Source of the DNA: Colimorpha sp045222795
GTDB lineage: Bacteria; Bacteroidota; Bacteroidia; Bacteroidales; P3
Length of the DNA: 13,325 nucleotides
Reading direction: 5' to 3'
Assembly: GCA_045222795.1 (NCBI GenBank)
Contig: JBGUZF010000032.1
Span: 1-13,325, forward strand
Notes under the pieces: model-generated
What the model was told of the DNA's origin: nothing
Databases searched by the model: none
What the model saw: only the letters and a program-made list of their open reading frames with translations
Translations under genes and position numbers: made by a program
Shown: positions 7,474 to 13,325 of the stretch, one piece after another
Position numbering within the stretch: position 1 is the stretch's first letter
Layout of the letters: the number at the start of each line of letters is the position of its first letter

Positions 7474-8588
7474 AACGTATCTTTACCCTTCTGGCGGCCA
7501 TGCTGCTCACCGCCACTATCGCCACCGCCCAGGAAGAGGCCGCTCCCGCCCCCGAGGAGAATGCCAAGCCCGCAGGTACCTGGACAACCAGCACCACGCC
7601 CGCCCTTAAGGCCAGCGAGTTTTTGTTCAAGAACTGGTCCTCGACCGGCAACTCGCAGATCGACGTCACCGGAACGTTCTTCGGCAACTACAAGTACACG
7701 CACCCCAAGTATGTGTGGGATAATGTCGTCGACCTCGCCTACGGCTATGCCTGGCAGGACCTCGACAACAGCGCTGCCGACTCCGCCGGCGGCCTCTTCG
7801 AGACCCGTCGCAAGAGCAACGACAAGATCGACCTCACCAGCGCCCTCTCGTGGAACGCCTACAAGGGATGGGGCGCTTCTCTCACCGCTAACCTCAAGAC
7901 CCAGTTTGGCAACGGCTACGTCTACGACGGCATAGGCGCCGCCGCCGAGGAAACCAAGCAGAAGGTCTCCGGTTTCTTCGCCCCCGCCTACCTCACCACT
8001 GCCCTCTCCTTCGAGTACAAGAAGACCGACTGGTCGGTGTCGCTCTCGTTCCTCACCGGCAAGACCACCTTCGTCTGCGACGACAGCCTCATCGCCCACG
8101 GCAACACCTACGGTGTCATACAGCCCGACGACTTCGACGCCACCAATCCAACCACTTTCAACCATGTCTATTTCGCACTCGGTAGCTATGTGAAGGCCCA
8201 GTACCTCAAGAAGGACCTCCTGCCCAAACTCGACCTCTACGCCCGTATCGAACTCTTCTACGACTATTGGAAACCCACCAACATGGCTTGGGATAATATG
8301 GTCGACCCCGTCACCGGCGATGTTAACAGCAAGTATGCCCTTGCCGAGGGCGAGACCTACGACGCCCTTGCCGCCAAAAACTGGCTCCAGCGCCGCGCCT
8401 TCGAGACCGACCTCGACTTCGAGTTGAAGCTTGACTACCGCTTCTCCGACCATATCGCAGCCAACTTTGCCCTCAATATGAAGTGGGATACCGACTTCAG
8501 CGGTATGGGCAAGTGGGGTCACTGGCAGTTATACCAGATGGCCGGAATACAGGTATTCTTCAATTGGAAGACACCGAAGGCTGAATAA
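7470..8588 (+). CDS. DUF3078 outer-membrane protein
   Basis: A 372-residue protein with a signal peptide (MKRIFTLLAAMLLTATIATAQ, cleavage probably after residue about 20), an acidic/proline linker, then the DUF3078 domain. Family features visible are NWSSTGNSQIDVTGTFFGNY, YVWDNVVDLAYGY, a KSNDKIDLTSAL stretch, ANLKTQF, APAYLTTALSFEYK and LTGKTTFVCDDSL. The alternating aromatic/hydrophobic strands, ending in an aromatic-rich strand before a short KAE tail, fit an outer-membrane beta-barrel (inference). Function unknown; the family is confined largely to Bacteroidota. The ATG at 7470 overlaps the recX TGA by 4 nt. A longer in-frame reading from 7071 only translates recX out of frame. It ends 1 nt from the convergent DUF62 gene stop. 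Confidence 0.9.
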   Translation: MKRIFTLLAAMLLTATIATAQEEAAPAPEENAKPAGTWTTSTTPALKASEFLFKNWSSTGNSQIDVTGTFFGNYKYTHPKYVWDNVVDLAYGYAWQDLDNSAADSAGGLFETRRKSNDKIDLTSALSWNAYKGWGASLTANLKTQFGNGYVYDGIGAAAEETKQKVSGFFAPAYLTTALSFEYKKTDWSVSLSFLTGKTTFVCDDSLIAHGNTYGVIQPDDFDATNPTTFNHVYFALGSYVKAQYLKKDLLPKLDLYARIELFYDYWKPTNMAWDNMVDPVTGDVNSKYALAEGETYDALAAKNWLQRRAFETDLDFELKLDYRFSDHIAANFALNMKWDTDFSGMGKWGHWQLYQMAGIQVFFNWKTPKAE

Positions 8589-8589
8589 T

Positions 8590-9369
8590 CTATTTAAACC
8601 TAAGTAACACGCTTTCGTTCACTCGCAGGCCCATAAGCTGTGCGAGTGAACATTCTTTTACGGCAAGCTCCAGCAGTCCTGTTGCCGACACCGTCAGGCG
8701 CAGTTTGCGGCGCGGGTCGTTGGTGGCGTGCTGCTGGTAGTAGCTCGTCATCAGCTCCGTCACATCCTGCTCCCTCACCGTCAGCACGAAGTCGCGCCCG
8801 GCGCGCAGTTCCTCGAACTCCTTGTAGGTCATGCCTAGATAGGCGTTGCCGTAGTTGTCTATGTAATGTATGTAGATGCGGTAGTAGTCGCCCTGCTGCA
8901 TAAAGCGCGGCATGGTGCGTTGCGTCAGTTGGGGCGCGGGCTCGCCTATGTCGCTCATCGCGGCGCCGCGCAGCAGCTTCACGGCTGCGGGGGCAAAGAG
9001 GTTGTATGCCGCAAAGTTGTAGACACCGTTTTCGTGCACCGCCAACTGTACCGCTTCCTCGATGTCGTTGCCGAAAACCAGGTATGGCAACCCGTTGTCA
9101 CAGCACAGGTAGTACTGTCCGCGTGATTTGATGCAGAGGAACGGCTGCTGTGTGGCCACGTCGATGATGTGCACCGTGCCGGCGGGGAAACCCATGCAGG
9201 CCTGGCGCACCACAAAGGTCGCCGTCATCACGTTGAACGCCTCCAGGCGGTGGCTGATGTCCACCACCTGCACACCGTCCACATGGCTGTATAGCAGCCC
9301 CTTCACCATTCCGGCGAAGAAACTCCCGTCACCCCAGTCGGTCGTCAGTGTCACTATCGGCGTACTCAT
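8590..9369 (-). CDS. SAM hydroxide adenosyltransferase (DUF62/SAM chlorinase-fluorinase) family protein
   Basis: A 259-residue protein. It has the family start LTTDWGDGSFFAGMVKG at residues 8-24, VVDISH at 35-40, AGTVHIIDV at 63-71, DNGLPYLVF at 91-99, LFAPAAVKLL at 124-133, YIHYIDNYGNAYLG at 166-179 (cf. IHVDxFGN), and a C-terminal GLLELAV segment at 231-237. Characterised archaeal and bacterial members hydrolyse S-adenosylmethionine to adenosine and methionine; halogenating relatives use chloride or fluoride. Two motifs are unusual: the common V-D-P-G-V-G-T stretch reads I-D-V-A-T-Q-Q (69-75), and the F-H-G-R-D segment before F-A-P reads F-A-A-Y-N (119-123). Activity may therefore be altered or lost. 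It is a single gene, with its stop 1 nt from the convergent DUF3078 stop. The start is ATG 9367-9369; upstream is the repeat-bearing intergenic region. Confidence 0.86.
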   Translation of the reverse strand: MSTPIVTLTTDWGDGSFFAGMVKGLLYSHVDGVQVVDISHRLEAFNVMTATFVVRQACMGFPAGTVHIIDVATQQPFLCIKSRGQYYLCCDNGLPYLVFGNDIEEAVQLAVHENGVYNFAAYNLFAPAAVKLLRGAAMSDIGEPAPQLTQRTMPRFMQQGDYYRIYIHYIDNYGNAYLGMTYKEFEELRAGRDFVLTVREQDVTELMTSYYQQHATNDPRRKLRLTVSATGLLELAVKECSLAQLMGLRVNESVLLRFK

Positions 9370-9386
9370 GATTCTACCAAACGTTC

Positions 9387-9414
9387 ATCATTAATCATTA
9401 ATCATTAAACATTA
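9387..9414. repeat. Heptamer tandem array, ATCATTA x4
   Basis: Three exact copies of ATCATTA (9387-9393, 9394-9400, 9401-9407) and a fourth variant AACATTA (9408-9414). It sits in the 128-bp intergenic region between the divergent DUF62 gene and the T9SS type A gene, about 53 bp upstream of the latter's -7 box. Function unknown. Confidence 0.85.
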
Positions 9415-9467
9415 TGTCTAACGCTTTATTTTTTTTTATATTGTGTCGCCGTATGGAAAAAAATGTG

Positions 9468-9475
9468 TACCTTTG
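9468..9475 (+). promoter_or_regulatory. Promoter -7 element for the type A T9SS protein
   Basis: TACCTTTG followed by C matches TAnnTTTG exactly and ends 22 nt before the ATG at 9498. A TTG at 9441-9443 is the closest -33 candidate but is 24 nt upstream, so the -33 match is weak. Its position also argues against the upstream in-frame ATG at 9414 as the start. Confidence 0.68.
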
Positions 9476-9497
9476 CACCGTCAAAACAGCTCTTTTT

Positions 9498-11507
9498 ATG
9501 ACCAAGAAACTTCTCTCCCTGCTCCTCGCGGCGCTTCTGGCACACGGCTTCGCCAGCGCCCAGAGCACCAGCTTTTCGGTGCCTTACGGCAGCTTCGAAC
9601 AGTGGACCTCGCATTCCGGCTACAGCGTCACAGCCTTGTTCATACCCATCTCGGTATACAGCAGTTTCTCCACCCCCACGGGGTGGGACTACCTCTCATA
9701 TCCCGTCAACGAGACTATGACGGTGTCGGGCTTCAACATCAACGTCAACACCGACATCCCCCTCATCAAGGCCAGTCAGGAGACGGGCTCTGTGCCCGAC
9801 GGCAGCAAGGCGGTGAAGCTCGAGACCTTCATGCTCAGCGACATCATTTCCTCCACCGTCTATTCCGTCGCCTCGGGTTCCCTCGACACCACCCTCACCA
9901 ACACCGTCTACCCCAGCATCCTCTCCACGGGCGCTGTGGATATCGACCACTTCATCCCCCTGATGAACACCTTCATGGGTAATATGGACAGTCTCGAGAC
10001 GCTCCTCTCCACCTTTGCGGCCCTTGACGTCAACTACTACTTCGACGGCGGCATCGCCCTCGGCGACTTCGTCCCCTCGCGCCTCACGGGTTCCTACAAA
10101 TACCATTCGGCCGTCGGTGGCGACAACGGCGGTGTGCTGCTCCTCGGCACCCGCTACAACAGCACCCTCGGCCGCCGCGAGGTGGTGGGTGGCGGCGCCA
10201 ATATTGCCCTCGCAGATACCGCCTCCTACGCCCCCTTCACCGTAGGCTATATGTCGCTCTACGATATCGACACCACCTATCCACTGCAGACGCCCGATTC
10301 GCTGATCATCATGCTCGTCTCCTCCGCCAGTCTCGACCGCCAGCAGGGTTCCTGGCTCTGTGTCGACAACCTCGCCCTCTGGCACGACCCCTGCGCCTCT
10401 GTCACCTCCTTTGCGGCGGCGCCCGACATCCACGAGGCCGTCATCGCCTGGAACGCCACCGGCAGCGTCAACGGCTACGAGCTCGAATACGGCACCGCGG
10501 GCTTCACCCTCGGCAACGGCACCCTGCTCACTGTCGCTGACGGCAACTACACCTTCAGCGGCCTCGCCGCCAACACGCAGTACGACGTCTATATCCGCAC
10601 CATGTGCAACAACGGCATCCGCGGCGACTGGGCCCCCTTCTCCTTCACCACCCTGCAGGACTCCTGCGCCTCCATCCTCACCCTCTCCGCCGAGCCCGAC
10701 ATCCACGAGGCCGTAGTCTCCTGGAGCGCCAGCTCCGACCCCGACGGCTTCGAGGTGCTCTACTGCCTCACCGGCGAGAACCCCTTCGACGGCGTCTGGC
10801 AACCCGTGGGCGGCAACAGCTACACCCTCACCGGCCTCGAGGCCAACACGCTCTACGACGTCTATGTCCGCTCCGTCTGCGGCTTCATCTATGGCAACTG
10901 GGCCGGCGCCCAGTTCCTGACGCTCCCAGACACCTGCGCCCGCATCCTCTCCGTCGCCATCGACTCCTCCGCCGCGAGCCTCACCCCCGACAGTCTTGTA
11001 TCCGGCTATGTGGCCGCCTGGACCTCCTCCTTCGAACCCCAGGCCTGGGAGGTGGAATACGGCCTGCAGGGCTCTGCATTGACTTCCCTCACCGACTCTT
11101 CCTCCACCCTCAGCCTTCCTCCGCTGCTCCCCGACAGCCGCTACGAGCTCCGCGTCCGCGCCCTCTGTGCCGACAGCATCTACGGCGACTGGCTTTCCGC
11201 TGAGTTCCACACGATGGTGATTCCCGCCGACACCACTGCTGCCGACACCACCACTCAAGCAATCATACAATCAAGCAATCAAGCAATCAACATCTACCCC
11301 AATCCTTCTCACGGCAGCGTTACCATAGAGCTCTCCGTGCCCGCCACCGTCAGCGTCCTCGACCTTATGGGCCGCACCGTTGTCCCTCCGACGCCTTTCA
11401 CCTCTCACCTTTCACCTCTCACCTTTCACCTTTCATCTTCGGGCGTCTTCCTCCTCCAGGTCGTCACCCCCTCAGGCACCCTCACCCGCAAGATCGTCAA
11501 CCGCTGA
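9498..11507 (+). CDS. Secreted protein with three FN3 domains and a type A T9SS sorting domain
   Basis: A 669-residue protein with a signal peptide (MTKKLLSLLLAALLAHGFASA, to about residue 21). Residues about 26-297 resemble a PCMD-like/beta jelly-roll domain of a kind seen in Bacteroidota surface proteins: NGSFEQW-type start (here YGSFEQW), PDSLIIMLVSSAS at 266-278, GSWLCVDNLALW at 284-295. Three fibronectin III domains follow at about 301-386, 391-476 and 483-573, each opening near a Cys and closing D-V-Y-(I/V)-R or similar. A T-rich linker leads to a type A sorting domain (598-669: IYPNPSHGSVTIEL, LDLMGRTV, SGVFLLQVV, TRKIVNR). Ligand unknown; a carbohydrate-binding role would be speculation. 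The start at 9498 fits the signal peptide and the -7 box at 9468-9475. Two tandem repeats in the gene (11256-11287 and 11396-11437) lie beside and inside the sorting domain. Confidence 0.9.
   Translation: MTKKLLSLLLAALLAHGFASAQSTSFSVPYGSFEQWTSHSGYSVTALFIPISVYSSFSTPTGWDYLSYPVNETMTVSGFNINVNTDIPLIKASQETGSVPDGSKAVKLETFMLSDIISSTVYSVASGSLDTTLTNTVYPSILSTGAVDIDHFIPLMNTFMGNMDSLETLLSTFAALDVNYYFDGGIALGDFVPSRLTGSYKYHSAVGGDNGGVLLLGTRYNSTLGRREVVGGGANIALADTASYAPFTVGYMSLYDIDTTYPLQTPDSLIIMLVSSASLDRQQGSWLCVDNLALWHDPCASVTSFAAAPDIHEAVIAWNATGSVNGYELEYGTAGFTLGNGTLLTVADGNYTFSGLAANTQYDVYIRTMCNNGIRGDWAPFSFTTLQDSCASILTLSAEPDIHEAVVSWSASSDPDGFEVLYCLTGENPFDGVWQPVGGNSYTLTGLEANTLYDVYVRSVCGFIYGNWAGAQFLTLPDTCARILSVAIDSSAASLTPDSLVSGYVAAWTSSFEPQAWEVEYGLQGSALTSLTDSSSTLSLPPLLPDSRYELRVRALCADSIYGDWLSAEFHTMVIPADTTAADTTTQAIIQSSNQAINIYPNPSHGSVTIELSVPATVSVLDLMGRTVVPPTPFTSHLSPLTFHLSSSGVFLLQVVTPSGTLTRKIVNR
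11256..11287. repeat. 8-bp tandem array (CAAGCAAT x4) in coding sequence
   Basis: Copies at 11256-11263, 11264-11271 (variant CATACAAT), 11272-11279 and 11280-11287. It encodes residues 587-597 of the type A T9SS protein, the linker directly before the I-Y-P-N-P start of the sorting domain. The period is not a multiple of three, so each copy is read in a different frame. Confidence 0.85.
11396..11437. repeat. Heptamer tandem array (TTTCACC/TCTCACC x6) in coding sequence
   Basis: Six 7-bp units: TTTCACC, TCTCACC, TTTCACC, TCTCACC, TTTCACC, TTTCATC. They encode residues 633-647 (P-F-T-S-H-L-S-P-L-T-F-H-L-S-S) of the type A T9SS protein, within the sorting domain between the M-G-R strand and the G-V-F-L-L strand. 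A change of one unit would alter the reading frame of the final strands. Confidence 0.88.
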
Positions 11508-11541
11508 CGACTCCATTATCCATAGCCGCCTTTTTTAGGGT

Positions 11542-11607
11542 CCTAGGTCTCACCTAGGTCTCACCTAAGTCTCACCTAAGTCTCACTTAAGTCTCACCTA
11601 ACTCTCA
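11542..11607. repeat. 11-bp tandem array (CCTAAGTCTCA x6), intergenic
   Basis: Six contiguous 11-bp units: CCTAGGTCTCA twice, CCTAAGTCTCA twice, CTTAAGTCTCA and CCTAACTCTCA. It lies 35 bp after the T9SS gene stop, in the 231-bp gap before sufC (11508-11738). The TCTCA half is invariant; the CCTAAG half varies and is palindromic in three units (CCTAGG, CTTAAG). The rest of the gap is a T-run at 11531-11536, a pyrimidine-rich stretch, and an AT-rich segment before sufC with no clear promoter. Confidence 0.9.
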
Positions 11608-11738
11608 CTCAGTTTCGGTTGAAAGCTACCCTTCTCCTTTTCCTCCACCGCCCACAATTTCACCCCCCACACAATATCGGCGGGAATTCGGCGTTATTGA
11701 AAGATAAAATATAAAAAACAACTAATTTGCAATAGGAT

Positions 11739-12496
<758 letters not shown>

Positions 12497-12497
<1 letters not shown>

Positions 12498-12524
12498 CTG
12501 TAAGCTGTAAGCTGTGAGTTTTAG
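12497..12524. repeat. Heptamer array GCTGTAA x4 between sufC and sufD
   Basis: Units GCTGTAA (12497-12503), GCTGTAA (12504-12510), GCTGTGA (12511-12517) and GTTTTAG (12518-12524). It begins on the last base of the sufC stop. TAAGCTGTAAG (12501-12511) is an exact inverted repeat of 12540-12550. Confidence 0.75.
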
Positions 12525-12539
12525 GTGGTTGCCGCCCTA

Positions 12540-12574
12540 CTTACAGCTTAAAACTTAATACTTAAAACTAAAAC
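12540..12574. repeat. Heptamer array CTTAAAA x5 before sufD
   Basis: Units CTTACAG, CTTAAAA, CTTAATA, CTTAAAA and CTAAAAC, ending 2 nt before the sufD ATG. The first and last units are reverse complements of heptamer-family sequence in the array at 12497-12524 (CTGTAAG and GTTTTAG). The two arrays could therefore pair in mRNA around the GC-rich 15-nt spacer 12525-12539. Confidence 0.72.
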
Positions 12575-12576
12575 TG

Positions 12577-13325
12577 ATGATCAGAAAGGATCAGTTACCG
12601 AATATATGGAACGACGGATGGCGCTGCGAGGCTGAGAGGCAGCAGATGGTGGCAAAGAGCGGCGAGGAGAGGCGTCTGGTGCTGTGCCATCCCGACGACG
12701 CGCCGATGTTCATGCTGCGCGACGGCGAGGGCTACACGGTGATGCCCGACGTGGAGAACATGTGCCTCGAGGTGGAGGCGGGCGCCAAGGTGACCCTCTA
12801 CCGCCTGCAGGGCGTCAACACGCCGCAGCGCCACATCACGCAGCTCGACATCACCATGCAGGAGGGCTCGACGCTGGAGACCTGCACCGTGACCCTCGGC
12901 GGCGGACATGTGAGGAACAACATCACCGTGCGCATGCAGGGCGAGGGCTGCACCCTCAGGGCCGACGGCCTCTACCTGATAGACCGCGAGGAGGAGTGCG
13001 ACAACTACGTCTTCGTGGAGCATGCCAAGCCCCGCTGCACGAGCAGCGAGCTCTACAAGGGCATCATCGACGAGCGCGCCCGCGCCCGCTTCAACGGCCA
13101 CGTGCTGGTGCAGAACGGCGCCGTGAAGACCGAGGCCTACATGACCAACCGCAACATACTGCTCACCGACAAGGCGCATGTGGACACACGCCCCTTCCTG
13201 GAGATATACAACGACGACGTGAAGTGCTCGCACGGCTCCACCATAGGGCAGCTCGACGAGCAGGCGAAGTTCTACCTGCAGACGCGCGGCATCAGCGAGA
13301 AGACCGCCGTCACGATGCTGAGCTA
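12577..13325 (+). CDS. sufD: Fe-S cluster assembly protein SufD, compact N-terminus (3'-partial)
   Basis: An open frame from ATG 12577 to the window end gives 249 residues and is cut at the 3' side. The SufB/SufD core is clear: LLTDKAHVDTRPFLEIYNDD at residues 195-214, VKCSHGSTIGQLDEQA at 215-230, FYLQTRGIS at 232-240. The preceding strands (from about residue 55) form the expected beta-helix repeats. SufD partners SufB and SufC in the SUF scaffold for Fe-S cluster synthesis. C217 and H219 correspond to the C-S-H-G segment whose His is functionally important in E. coli SufD, where it lies near residue 360. The N-terminal region here is thus about 140 residues shorter. No in-frame coding sequence upstream explains this: the 79-nt gap to sufC is AT-rich repeat. 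SufD rather than SufB is chosen because of the position after sufC and the short, divergent N-terminus (moderate certainty). Confidence 0.85.
   Translation, partial: MIRKDQLPNIWNDGWRCEAERQQMVAKSGEERRLVLCHPDDAPMFMLRDGEGYTVMPDVENMCLEVEAGAKVTLYRLQGVNTPQRHITQLDITMQEGSTLETCTVTLGGGHVRNNITVRMQGEGCTLRADGLYLIDREEECDNYVFVEHAKPRCTSSELYKGIIDERARARFNGHVLVQNGAVKTEAYMTNRNILLTDKAHVDTRPFLEIYNDDVKCSHGSTIGQLDEQAKFYLQTRGISEKTAVTMLS

Noticed and set aside
7428..8522. 364-codon minus-strand frame opposite DUF3078, and the 524-codon frame at 9696-11270 opposite the FN3 protein
   Set aside because: Gly/Val/Glu-rich antisense shadows with no motifs. The plus-strand genes are well supported.
9414..9497. Upstream extension of the type A T9SS protein to ATG 9414
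   Set aside because: It crosses an exact TAnnTTTG box at 9468-9475 and would bury the signal peptide behind 28 residues.
11494..11536. Intrinsic terminator after the type A T9SS gene
   Set aside because: TCGTCA/TGACGA (11494-11499/11505-11510) forms a 6-bp stem, but the T-run at 11531-11536 is 20 nt beyond it, so this is not a convincing terminator.
11542..11607. CRISPR array
   Set aside because: The 11-bp units are contiguous with no spacers and no cas genes nearby.
11723..11729. TAATTTG as the sufC promoter -7 box
   Set aside because: It lacks one T of TAnnTTTG and ends only 9 nt before the ATG, with no good -33 element.

Overview
The window looks like a chromosomal segment of a GC-rich member of the Bacteroidota, probably a Bacteroidales species. 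Three lines support this. Two proteins carry type IX secretion system (T9SS) sorting domains. Several families are typical of or restricted to that phylum: DUF4270 lipoprotein, DUF3078 outer-membrane protein, and a 'GT5 half-domain' glycogen-synthase homologue. Genes are preceded by the Bacteroidota -7 promoter element TAnnTTTG rather than by strong Shine-Dalgarno sequences. No rRNA, tRNA, CRISPR, IS element or phage gene was recognised.

Layout. (1) 2-3102, plus strand: the C-terminal part of a large surface protein with a gliding-motility-type (type B) T9SS sorting domain, then recQ, joined through a TAATG stop/start. (2) 3066-6863, minus strand: a compact four-gene operon read right to left, GT5-like protein -> DUF4270 lipoprotein -> MORN-repeat secreted protein -> maf. 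Junctions are 0 nt, 10 nt and a 4-nt GTGA overlap, and maf overlaps the end of convergent recQ by 37 bp. (3) 6864-6996: a divergent promoter region. (4) 6997-8588, plus strand: recX and a DUF3078 outer-membrane protein, overlapping by ATGA. (5) 8590-9369, minus strand: a SAM hydroxide adenosyltransferase (DUF62) family gene, ending 1 nt from the DUF3078 stop. (6) 9498-11507, plus strand: a secreted protein with a jelly-roll-like N-terminus, three fibronectin III domains and a type A T9SS sorting domain. (7) 11739-13325, plus strand: sufC and the start of sufD for Fe-S cluster assembly. The sufD is cut by the window edge and appears to lack most of the usual N-terminal domain. No sufB lies upstream.

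Most genes are ordinary Bacteroidota core genes. The unexplained structure is a cluster of short tandem repeats between 9387 and 12574. There are several arrays of period 7 with different sequences, one of period 8 and one of period 11. Two lie inside the coding sequence of the type A T9SS protein, just before and inside its secretion signal. Their periods are not multiples of three, so gain or loss of one copy would shift the frame and remove the signal. This is a testable phase-variation hypothesis, not a demonstrated system.
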